NCBI RefSeq assembly: GCF_029607905.1
Contig: NZ_JAPHEH010000001.1
Location: forward strand, 124,001 to 188,000
Source of the DNA: Thiovibrio frasassiensis
GTDB taxonomy: Bacteria > Desulfobacterota > Desulfobulbia > Desulfobulbales > Desulfurivibrionaceae
Direction: 5' to 3'
DNA length: 64,000 nucleotides
Part shown: one piece after another, positions 33,016 to 40,668 of the stretch
How positions within the stretch are numbered: position 1 is the stretch's first letter
Layout: the number at the start of each line of letters is the position of its first letter
The notes under the pieces: model-generated
What the model was told of the DNA's origin: nothing
What the model saw: the letters and a program-made list of their open reading frames with translations, nothing else
Databases searched by the model: none
Made by a program: the position numbers and the translations under genes

Positions 33016-33035
33016 GCAGTAAGAGCCACTCCACA

Positions 33036-33077
33036 AAAAATCCCCTGCTTCGGAGTTTCCGAAGACAGGGGATTTTT
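33036..33077. terminator. Bidirectional terminator
   Basis: The stem AAAATCCCCTG...CAGGGGATTTT contains an inner stem CTTCGGA-GTT-TCCGAAG, with A-runs and T-runs on both sides. It serves the DUF1566 gene on the plus strand and the KdnA-like gene on the minus strand. Confidence 0.85.
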
Positions 33078-33101
33078 GATGGTGCGCAAACGAGACAGGG
33101 C

Positions 33102-34310
33102 TCAGGAAAGCGCGGCAACCGCCTTTTCCACCGCCGCAGCGATCTGGCCAAGCCGCTCCTGGGAAAGCTTGATGGGCACCGGGTAGACCAGGAGCCGATC
33201 CATGATCGCCGCCGATTTCGGCAGCGCCTGGGCATCGTAGACCACCCGCTTTTTCCCGCCCGGCTCGACAAAGGGCCAGCCTGATTTGGCCAAGGTGGCG
33301 CCGGCCAGGAGATGCTCCCATTTGGGATAATAATGCCAGGTGTTTTCGGCAAAGCAGATCGCCCCGGCTCCGCCTGCCGCCAAGGCCGTTTTCACCTTCT
33401 GGGCCTTATCCTTGTCCGGCAGGAAGAAGGCGAGGAAGGAGGCGTTGTCTCCCTTCTCGTCAAGAATGGTGCGGAAGGTCACCCCGGGAATCCTGGCCAC
33501 AAGCGCCTTCATGGCTTTTTTATTCTGCTGCTGGGATGCGACGATCCCGTCGAGTTTGGCCAGTTGAGCCAAGCCGATAGCACCCTGCAGCTCCATCATC
33601 CGATAGTTGGAGCCGATAAAGCTGCGCCCCTCGCCGCCCCGGCCGCCGGGGTTGACCGCATGGTCATGGCCGTGGTCGTGGTACTCGGACATATCCCGCA
33701 TAAGCTTTTCGTCGTTGGTGACGATCATCCCGCCCTCGCCGGTGGTCATGGTCTTGACCGGGTCGAAGGAAAAGGTGCCGCAGGCACCGAAGGAGCCGAG
33801 GCGACGGCCATTGAGGCTGGCGCCGGCGGCCTGGGCCGTGTCTTCCAACACCGGTATCCCGTGCTTGTCTCCAATGGCTTTGATCTCTTCGATGCGCGCC
33901 GGAGCGCCCATCATGTGTACCGGGATGATCAGCTTGGTTTCGGCGGTGATCTTCTTTTCCAGATCCGCCGGGTCCAGGTTCAGGGTTTCGTCCACCTCGG
34001 CAAACACGGGGATGGCGCCGATTTCAAGAATCGCCTCCCAGGTGGCAACAAAGGTGAAGCCCTGGGTGATGACCTCGTCTCCGGGTCCGATACCCAAGGC
34101 AGCCATGGCAACTTTAAGCGCCGCGGTGCCGGAGGTCACGGCCTGGCCGCACTTCACCCCGCAATAGGCGGCGAACTTCTCTTCAAAGGTGCGGACCTTG
34201 TACACCCCCTTGCGCTGCTCGGGGAACTCGTAGCGGAACAGCACTCCGGTGTCCAGCACCTCCAGGATCTCTTTTTTTTCTTCCTCGCCAAATATCTCAA
34301 AACCGGGCAT
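33102..34310 (-). CDS. KdnA-like sugar aminotransferase (DegT/DnrJ/EryC1 family)
   Basis: A 402-residue PLP-dependent enzyme. The PLP lysine is in FSFDPVKTMTTGEGG (near 186), the cofactor Asp and Gln in LEDTAQAAGAS (near 155). The opening MPGFEIFGEEEKKEI and the segments HDHGHDH, GSNYRMMELQGAIGLAQL and NTWHYYPKWEHL are those of KdnA, the 8-amino-3,8-dideoxy-octulosonate transaminase of Shewanella, as I recall it. The next gene is an iron-type dehydrogenase, the KdnB family, so together they could make 8-amino-Kdo. GAGGAGCGCATT precedes the start. The DegT family is broad, so the exact sugar is unproven. Confidence 0.82.
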   Translation of the reverse strand: MPGFEIFGEEEKKEILEVLDTGVLFRYEFPEQRKGVYKVRTFEEKFAAYCGVKCGQAVTSGTAALKVAMAALGIGPGDEVITQGFTFVATWEAILEIGAIPVFAEVDETLNLDPADLEKKITAETKLIIPVHMMGAPARIEEIKAIGDKHGIPVLEDTAQAAGASLNGRRLGSFGACGTFSFDPVKTMTTGEGGMIVTNDEKLMRDMSEYHDHGHDHAVNPGGRGGEGRSFIGSNYRMMELQGAIGLAQLAKLDGIVASQQQNKKAMKALVARIPGVTFRTILDEKGDNASFLAFFLPDKDKAQKVKTALAAGGAGAICFAENTWHYYPKWEHLLAGATLAKSGWPFVEPGGKKRVVYDAQALPKSAAIMDRLLVYPVPIKLSQERLGQIAAAVEKAVAALS

Positions 34311-34379
34311 AATGCGCTCCTCTGATTGCTGCCTGTATCTGTTTTAACTTTTCACTTTTAATTGGGCACTCTTCCCAAC

Positions 34380-35552
34380 TCAGCCCCACCCTTCCATGGC
34401 CGTTTCGTAGACCTGGATCACATCCTCCAGGGAGGGCTTGCGCGGGTTATTCTCCACCGGCCGGGTCACGGTGAGGGCGATCTTGGCCATCTCCGGGATC
34501 TTCTTGGCCGGAATCTTCAACTCGGCCAGGCTTGCGGGAATGCCGAGATCCTGGTTCATCCGGTAGACGAATTCCACGCCGGCTTCGGCCGCCTCGCGCT
34601 CGGGCAAGCCCTCGACCTTGGCGCCCATCACCTCGGCCAGCATGGCAAAGCGGCCGGGGTTGCCGATGAGATTATAGGCCATCACATAGGGAAGCAGTAC
34701 CGCGTTGGCCAGCCCGTGGGGGATACCGAACATCCCGCCCAAGGGATAGGCCATGGCATGCACCAGCCCGACTCCCGCCGTAGCCAGGGCCTTGCCGGCA
34801 AGGAGGCTGCCGAGGAGCATGTTGGAGCGGGCCTCCAGGTTGCCGCCATGGGCATAGGCCAAGGTCAGATTGGAGCTGATCAGCTCAATGGCCTCCAGGG
34901 CATACATGTCGGAGATGGGGTGCGCCTGGGTCGAGACAAAGGCCTCCAAGGCATGGGTCAGGGCGTCCACCCCGGTGGTCGCGGTAATATGCGGCGGCAG
35001 GGAGACGGTGAGGGCCGGATCGAGGATGGCGGCCTCCGGGTACAGCGGATCGCCGTTCATCCCCCCCTTGGACTTGGTTTTCTCGTTGATGAAGACGGCG
35101 GTAAAGGTGACCTCGGCCCCGGTCCCGGCACTGGTCGGGATCATGATCTTCGGCACCCCTGGTTTCTTGATCTTGCCCAAGCCAAGGTAATCCTCGGCCT
35201 TGCCGCCGTTGGTGAGCAGGATACTGACCGCCTTGGCCACATCCATGGCGGAACCGCCGCCCGCACCGACCACGCAATCGCATTTCGCCTTCTTGGCCAG
35301 CTTGAGGCCATTGTCGGCCAATTTCAACCCCGGCTCGGGATCGACCTTGTCGTAGAGTTCAAACCCAATCTTGGCCTTGGTCAGCGGGGCGGTGATCCGC
35401 TCCACCAGCCCGGCTTTGACAAGGCCCGGATCGACCACCAGGAAAACCTTGCTGCCGCCAAGCTCTTTGACCAGGGCGGGAAGATCGTTGATCGCATCCA
35501 CGCCAAAACGGATCCGGGTGGGCTGGGTGACGGTAAAGGATTGGGAAATCAT
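34380..35552 (-). CDS. Iron-containing alcohol dehydrogenase (possible KdnB role)
   Basis: A 390-residue group III dehydrogenase. The NAD loop is VVGAGGGSAMDVAKAVSIL (near 93). Metal ligands are in THALEAFVSTQAHP (near 197) and AMAYPLGGMFGIPHGLANA (near 266). AAAAGGGGACCACC precedes the start. It lies 69 bases upstream of the KdnA-like gene and points the same way; KdnB is an enzyme of this superfamily that oxidises Kdo at C8. The protein is not an obvious close copy of the Shewanella KdnB, so an ordinary alcohol or lactaldehyde dehydrogenase remains possible. Confidence 0.85.
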   Translation of the reverse strand: MISQSFTVTQPTRIRFGVDAINDLPALVKELGGSKVFLVVDPGLVKAGLVERITAPLTKAKIGFELYDKVDPEPGLKLADNGLKLAKKAKCDCVVGAGGGSAMDVAKAVSILLTNGGKAEDYLGLGKIKKPGVPKIMIPTSAGTGAEVTFTAVFINEKTKSKGGMNGDPLYPEAAILDPALTVSLPPHITATTGVDALTHALEAFVSTQAHPISDMYALEAIELISSNLTLAYAHGGNLEARSNMLLGSLLAGKALATAGVGLVHAMAYPLGGMFGIPHGLANAVLLPYVMAYNLIGNPGRFAMLAEVMGAKVEGLPEREAAEAGVEFVYRMNQDLGIPASLAELKIPAKKIPEMAKIALTVTRPVENNPRKPSLEDVIQVYETAMEGWG

Positions 35553-35682
35553 GGTGGTCCCCTTTTTTGTTTAAAAAACTTGCGGGCAATGCTACTGTCC
35601 CAGGATACAAGATGAATGATAACTGTCTGCAAATACGCAACTGTCCAGCCTAAGCCGGAATCGAACAAAAAAACCACAAGAT

Positions 35683-35788
35683 GTAACTGCTCAGCAATAC
35701 CGCAGATGCGCGAAAGAGGCCGACGAAGTGTGCTATTGCACATGAGCCGGCCGATGACAAAGCAGATGTGGTATTGCTGAGCAGTTAC
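35683..35788. repeat. Inverted-repeat element, copy 1
   Basis: The arms are a perfect 19-bp inverted repeat, GTAACTGCTCAGCAATACC (35683-35701) and its reverse complement (35770-35788). Inside are TGTGC-TATT-GCACA and GGCCG...CGGCC. The inner stretch CCGCAGATGCGCGAAAGAGG closely matches one in the element at 63558, so the two belong to one family. No coding capacity. It lies 28 bases before the darP start. Confidence 0.72.
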
Positions 35789-35816
35789 GCGAAATACTAC
35801 TGTAGCGGGAACTTGA

Positions 35817-36419
35817 ATGGCAACTAAAAAATCAAGCAGCAAAGATACCGACCCGCAAGAAATCTATGTGAGCCGTTCTGAAAAGAAACGGTTGGCCAAG
35901 AACATCGAAGAGATCGCCAAGGAGCTGGTTGAGCTCTCCCCGGCCCATATCAAGAAACTGCCCGCCGACGATCTGTTGAAAGCGGAACTGACCAGCTCCC
36001 GTGAGCTCAAAGGCGGGGCGCTGAAACGGCAGACCAAATACATCGCCGGCATGCTGCGGGAAAGCGGCACCGATGAAATCCTGGCCTTCCTCGCGGAACG
36101 CAAGGGGTCCCACCTGAAAAAGACCGGGGAATTCCATGAGCTGGAACGGCTGCGGGAAGACATCATCACCGAAGTGCTGCAAGCCCGGGAGGAAGCGTGG
36201 CATAACCACGAACGCCTCACGGAAAGCTGGGAGTCCGAGACCATTCCCGCTGCCTGCCGCAGGTTCCCGGCCCTGAACCCCAAGGCCCTGCAGAAATCGG
36301 CCCTGCGCTATGCCGCCACCCGCAAGCCCGTGCATCGGAGGGAGATATTCCGGCAACTGCACGCCGCCATGGAGCGCCAGCAATTTGCCGAGCCAACCCC
36401 GCCTGCGGAAGAGGTATAA
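35817..36419 (+). CDS. Ribosome biogenesis factor DarP/YjgA-like protein (DUF615)
   Basis: A 200-residue, charged helical protein. SRSEKKRLAKNIEEIAKELV near 20 and the KGGALKRQTKYIAGMLRE segment near 68 match the DUF615/YjgA family, which binds the late 50S ribosomal subunit and promotes peptidyl-transferase-centre maturation in E. coli. The C-terminal part ends in KPVHRREIFRQLHAAME, the family's closing helix. The start has a weak site (GGGAACTTGA). It is 11 bases from the PPC-domain gene and likely co-transcribed. Confidence 0.83.
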   Translation: MATKKSSSKDTDPQEIYVSRSEKKRLAKNIEEIAKELVELSPAHIKKLPADDLLKAELTSSRELKGGALKRQTKYIAGMLRESGTDEILAFLAERKGSHLKKTGEFHELERLREDIITEVLQAREEAWHNHERLTESWESETIPAACRRFPALNPKALQKSALRYAATRKPVHRREIFRQLHAAMERQQFAEPTPPAEEV

Positions 36420-36430
36420 GGAATACAGCC

Positions 36431-36871
36431 ATGGAATACCGAAGCGGCTCGATCAAACGGGTTTTCACCGTACGTTTTGACGAAGGCGACGACTTTCTCG
36501 GTGGTCTGCGCCAGCTTATCATCACAGAAAACATCCGCTGCGGCTGGTTCCATGTCCTCGGCGGCCTGCGGGAGGCAGGGGTGGTCACCGGCCCCAAGGA
36601 ACCGGTCATGCCGCCGGACCCGGTCTGGGCGCAGCTAGAAGGCGCCCGGGAAACCCTGGGCAGCGGCTCCATCTTCTGGGATGCAACCGAACCGCGCATC
36701 CATCTCCATGCCGCCCTGGGCCACCACGGCGAAACCATTCTCGGTTGCGTGCGCAAGGGCACCAAGGTCTATCTGATCCTTGAGGTTCTGATCTTCGAAC
36801 TGGACGGCATCGATGCCAGCCGCCCGTGGTTTGCCGAGGGCGGCTTCAACCGCCTCACCTTTGACGTCTGA
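36431..36871 (+). CDS. PPC-domain (DUF296) protein
   Basis: A 146-residue single-domain protein of the PPC/DUF296 fold, which trimerises and, in plants, occurs with AT-hook DNA-binding motifs. Family residues: FDEGDDFLGGLRQLI near 17, ILVLGGLREAGV-like GWFHVLGGLREAGV near 38, and the histidines in PRIHLHAALGHHGETI near 79, which form a likely metal site. AGGAATACAGCC precedes the start. It ends 43 bases before a strong bidirectional terminator. Function unknown. Confidence 0.85.
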   Translation: MEYRSGSIKRVFTVRFDEGDDFLGGLRQLIITENIRCGWFHVLGGLREAGVVTGPKEPVMPPDPVWAQLEGARETLGSGSIFWDATEPRIHLHAALGHHGETILGCVRKGTKVYLILEVLIFELDGIDASRPWFAEGGFNRLTFDV

Positions 36872-36913
36872 TCCTTCCCTGCTTTCGCAAACCCTGCGAA
36901 CCATGTAACCAAA

Positions 36914-36948
36914 AAAGGCCGGTGCGCACCATGTGCGCACCGGCCTTT
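36914..36948. terminator. Bidirectional terminator
   Basis: A perfect 16-bp stem AAAGGCCGGTGCGCAC / GTGCGCACCGGCCTTT with a three-base loop. It separates the convergent PPC-domain and carboxyltransferase genes. Confidence 0.88.
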
Positions 36949-36974
36949 ACATCACAGAAACAATCGCTTCGCCC

Positions 36975-38885
36975 TTAGGCTGCAGGGGTCACCTTGACCA
37001 GCTCATCGCCGGGCTGCACAGCATCACCCACCTTGCCGACAATCTTACCGACCACCCCATCAATTTCGCTGTTTACCGGGGTTTGCATCTTCATGGCCTC
37101 AAGGACCACCAGCTTCTCCCCGGCCTTTACCACCTGCCCTTCCTTGACGGAAATCTCACAGACATTGGCGGTGAAAGGCGCCCGAACATCCCCGGCCTTG
37201 GCCAGGTCCTCGATCTCTTTCTTGCTCAGCTTGGCCGCTTTTGCCTCGCCAGCCTGGGCCACCGCGTTTTCAAAAACAAAATTCCGCTGGTGATGATCGA
37301 TATTGAGGTAGACGTTGGTTTCGGTCCCGTCCTCACTCTCCTGCATGGGGCCCATCTCGATGATGTGCTCCTTGCCGCTATGATCCTTGAAGGTAATGGA
37401 CTCTCCCAGCTTGAACCCGCCCCGCCGGAAAAGAATGGACGGCGGCAGCACATAGACCTTGCCGAACTTCTCTTCGAAGCGGAAGAAGTTTACCGCATCG
37501 TTTGGATGCTGGAGATAGGTGACCAATTGCTGCTCGGTGGGCGCATACCCCAGCTTGTCGGTCAGGGCCTTGCGTTCCTTGTCGAGATCGATATCCTCGA
37601 TGGCCTCCATGCCGCCCTGCTCCTCGAGCACCTTCTTCCAGTCCGGGCCAAAGGCCTTTTCATAGATCCAATCCGGCGGCTGCCGGAAGGGAAACGGTCC
37701 ATACTTGCCGAGCAGCAGATTTTTCAGATCGCCGGAACAGTTCCCGTAACGATCGCCGCCCTGCACATTGCTCACCGCCGTGGTCCAGAGGATCTGGGAA
37801 CCGGGGGTAACGCTCCAGTAGTTGCCCAGCTCAATCTGCACCTTGGGCAGTTCCTTGTGCAGGATCTCCGGCATCTTGTCGAGAAAGCCGCCCTTGGCTG
37901 CCTGCTCGAGGCTGCTGCCCATGGCGCCGCCGGGCAGTTTGTGGATCTGGACCGTGGGATCAAAGCCCTTGATCTGGGATTCGAAATATTCGTAGTACTT
38001 GCGCTCGGGCTGCAGGATCTCGGAGGTTTCCATGATGGCCTCCTCGTTGATACCCACGGCAGTGCGCCCGTATTCCTTCAGGGTGTGGATAACGCTCAGG
38101 ATCGGCGGCGGACCGTAATAGCCGGTGAAGGCATGATCGGAGGCATCGACAATCTTGGCCCCGGCCATGGCCGCGGAGACGATGCGGCCGATGTCGTTGC
38201 CGTCGGTGTTATGGCCATGGTAGTGGATGATCATCTCGGGATACTTCTGGAGAATCGCATCCACCAGCTCGCCGATCCGCTTGGGGGAACCGAGGCCGCC
38301 GTGGTTCTTGATACAGAGGAGCATTTCCTCCCCGGTAACGTCAAGAATCTCCTGGACCTTCTTCACATAAAATTCGTTGGTGTGCTCGGGACCGGTGGAA
38401 AAACAGATGCACGGCTCAAGGATCTTACCGGCAGCCTGCACCTCTTCAAAAACCGCCTGCATGTTGGGCACGTGGTTCATGAAGTCGAACACCCGCCAAA
38501 CGTCGACGTATTTGGCAAATTCCTTGACCACGAAACGGATCACGTTCTGCGGATAGGGGCGGTAACCGAAAAGATTGATCCCGCGGCACAGGGTCTGGAA
38601 CATGGTATTGGGCATCTTTTCCCGCAAGAGTTCCAGCTTGAGAAAAGGATCCACCTGCTTGCGGAGGATATCCACATGCACCGAAGCGCCGCCGGTGATC
38701 TCGAGAGAGAAATAACCTGCCTCCTCGCGGGAAGGCGCGGCCAGCAGATCGGTGTGCAGCAGGATTCTGTTCTTGTAATCCGACTGCGACATATCCCGGG
38801 CGGTATTGGTAATATAATACCCGTCCGCTTGCCGCATACTCTTGAGTACCTCAGTGATACTCATACCTTGAACAATGCGTTCCAT
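36975..38885 (-). CDS. Pyruvate carboxylase subunit B-like carboxyltransferase with biotin domain
   Basis: A 636-residue protein. Residues about 1-330 are a TIM-barrel carboxyltransferase: metal histidines in HYHGHNTDGNDIGR (near 213), the probable carbamyl-lysine in CIKNHGGLGSPKR (near 190). The C-terminal ~75 residues are a biotinyl domain with VLEAMKMQTP. Two motifs differ from textbook pyruvate carboxylase: RDMSQS stands where RDAHQS is usual, and IKNHGG where IKDMAG is usual. AGGAGTCGTC precedes the start. It follows the biotin carboxylase gene by 75 bases. It probably makes oxaloacetate from pyruvate, but another acceptor is possible. Confidence 0.85.
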   Translation of the reverse strand: MERIVQGMSITEVLKSMRQADGYYITNTARDMSQSDYKNRILLHTDLLAAPSREEAGYFSLEITGGASVHVDILRKQVDPFLKLELLREKMPNTMFQTLCRGINLFGYRPYPQNVIRFVVKEFAKYVDVWRVFDFMNHVPNMQAVFEEVQAAGKILEPCICFSTGPEHTNEFYVKKVQEILDVTGEEMLLCIKNHGGLGSPKRIGELVDAILQKYPEMIIHYHGHNTDGNDIGRIVSAAMAGAKIVDASDHAFTGYYGPPPILSVIHTLKEYGRTAVGINEEAIMETSEILQPERKYYEYFESQIKGFDPTVQIHKLPGGAMGSSLEQAAKGGFLDKMPEILHKELPKVQIELGNYWSVTPGSQILWTTAVSNVQGGDRYGNCSGDLKNLLLGKYGPFPFRQPPDWIYEKAFGPDWKKVLEEQGGMEAIEDIDLDKERKALTDKLGYAPTEQQLVTYLQHPNDAVNFFRFEEKFGKVYVLPPSILFRRGGFKLGESITFKDHSGKEHIIEMGPMQESEDGTETNVYLNIDHHQRNFVFENAVAQAGEAKAAKLSKKEIEDLAKAGDVRAPFTANVCEISVKEGQVVKAGEKLVVLEAMKMQTPVNSEIDGVVGKIVGKVGDAVQPGDELVKVTPAA

Positions 38886-38960
38886 GACGACTCCTATCTA
38901 GTGCTGCAGTTGGACCAAAAGCGCTTTGCGCCCTTTCGGAGCAACAAGTAATTTTTAACC

Positions 38961-40403
38961 TTAGACGGCGTAGGGGTTTTCCCCTTTGTAATGAATCTCG
39001 GCGATGAGATGGGCCAGCTTGTTGCCTTCGCTGACTTGGTCCTCATAGTTGATCAGGTGCGAATGGGTTTCAATAAAGGAGGTGTCGAAATCGCCCTTCT
39101 TGAAATCCGGGTCCTGCACCAGATTCACATAATAGGGAATCGTGGTTTTCGGGCCGGTGATCACAAAGTTGTTCAGGCAGCGAAGCAGCCTGTCCACGGT
39201 TTCACTCCAGGAAAAACCGAACACGGTCATCTTGACCAGGAGCGAATCATAGACCTTGGGGATGGTGAAGCCCTGGTAGACGAACCCATCCAACCGCACG
39301 CCGTAGCCGCCCGGTGAACGATAGACGGAAACGGTCTTGCCGCCCTCCGGCATGAAGTTGTTCTGCGGGTCCTCGGCGTTGATCCGCATCTCCACGGCAA
39401 ACCCACGGATATGTACGTCATCCTGGGTAAAGGAAAGGTTCTTGCCCAGGGCCAGCTTGATCTGGGTCCGGACGATGTCGATGCCGGTGACCATTTCGGT
39501 AACCGTGTGCTCCACCTGCACCCGGGTATTGATCTCCATGAAATAAAACTTCCAATCCCGGTCAACAAGGAACTCCACGGTACCCGCGTTCACATAATGC
39601 GAGGCCTTGGCCGCCGTCACCGCGGTTTCGCAAATCTTGTCAACCAGAGCCTTATCCTGGATCAGCGAGGGGGCGATCTCCACCAGCTTCTGGTTCCGCC
39701 GCTGGATCGAGCAATCCCGGGAGCCCAGATGCACGGTATTGCCGTCCTTGTCGGCAATGATCTGGACCTCGACATGCTTGGGATTGATCACTGCTTTTTC
39801 AAGAAAGACCGCGTCATTGTTAAAGGCAGACTTTGCCTCCGCTCTGGCCATGGGGAGTTCGGCCCGCAACTGCTTTTCGTTTTCCACCCGCCGGATGCCG
39901 CGCCCACCCCCACCGGCGGTGGCTTTCAGCATAACCGGATAGCCGTATTTATCGGCAAAATCGATGGCTTCCCGGAGACCGGCATCACCGGCGGACAGAT
40001 TGTCCGTGCCGGGCACCATGGGGATCCCGGCATCCAGCATGATCCGCCGGGCCGTCACCTTATCGCCCAAGGCCTGGATAACATCGGAGGGCGGGCCGAT
40101 GAAAATAATCCCGTTGTGCTCACAAGCCTTGGCAAAATCAGGGTTTTCCGCCAAAAATCCGTACCCCGGATGAATGGCATCAGCCCCAGATTTTTTGGCG
40201 ACCCCGATGACCTTTTCGATGTTCAGGTAATCACAACGGGGACCATCGCCAATCCAGATGGCCTCATCCGCCGTACGGATGTGCAGCGCATCCTTGTCCG
40301 GCGTTTCATAAATAGCCACGGCAATATGCCCAAGCTCTTGCACCGCCCGAATGATCCGCAGGGCAATTTCACCTCGGTTGGCTATCAAGATCTTCTTCTT
40401 CAA
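38961..40403 (-). CDS. Biotin carboxylase subunit (pyruvate carboxylase subunit A-like)
   Basis: Carboxylates the biotin of its partner with ATP and bicarbonate. It has 480 residues. Family features are ILIANRGEIALRIIRAVQEL at the start, the ATP loop KATAGGGGRGIRRV (near 160), EVQIIADKDGN, and FYFMEINTRVQVEHTVTE (near 280) with catalytic residues. The start is TTG, preceded by GAGGTGATTCG. A promoter lies 60 bases upstream. Together with the gene at 36975 it forms a two-subunit biotin-dependent carboxylase; no acetyl-CoA carboxylase genes are nearby. Confidence 0.92.
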   Translation of the reverse strand: MKKKILIANRGEIALRIIRAVQELGHIAVAIYETPDKDALHIRTADEAIWIGDGPRCDYLNIEKVIGVAKKSGADAIHPGYGFLAENPDFAKACEHNGIIFIGPPSDVIQALGDKVTARRIMLDAGIPMVPGTDNLSAGDAGLREAIDFADKYGYPVMLKATAGGGGRGIRRVENEKQLRAELPMARAEAKSAFNNDAVFLEKAVINPKHVEVQIIADKDGNTVHLGSRDCSIQRRNQKLVEIAPSLIQDKALVDKICETAVTAAKASHYVNAGTVEFLVDRDWKFYFMEINTRVQVEHTVTEMVTGIDIVRTQIKLALGKNLSFTQDDVHIRGFAVEMRINAEDPQNNFMPEGGKTVSVYRSPGGYGVRLDGFVYQGFTIPKVYDSLLVKMTVFGFSWSETVDRLLRCLNNFVITGPKTTIPYYVNLVQDPDFKKGDFDTSFIETHSHLINYEDQVSEGNKLAHLIAEIHYKGENPYAV

Positions 40404-40459
40404 CGAATCACCTCATTATTAAGACAATTTTCAGGCCAAACCCAACGAGTCGGCCCGTA

Positions 40460-40489
40460 ATTATGAAATATCTTTGGGGGCGCAATCAA
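40460..40489 (-). promoter_or_regulatory. Promoter for the carboxylase pair
   Basis: Minus strand TTGATT (40484-40489), 18 bases, CATAAT (40460-40465), 57 bases upstream of the TTG start. The rest of the 265-base gap up to 40668 shows nothing further. Confidence 0.45.
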
Positions 40490-40668
40490 CGCAACACCGC
40501 ATGAAACCGTGAAAAACCGAACCCAGAACAACGGCACAGCCAGAACACTCAATTTTGCAAATTACCATACCGTATTTTCAAGGGCAACAGTTTATGTCCA
40601 CAAAAAATAAGGAGGGGCAGGACACCCCTGACCGCGCTGAATCCCTTGGCAAGCCGGAGCTCCCACGA

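Noticed and set aside
36933-38951. A 672-codon open frame opposite the carboxyltransferase gene
   Set aside because: It runs through the bidirectional terminator at 36914-36948 and shows only low-complexity antisense composition, while the minus-strand gene has clear catalytic motifs.
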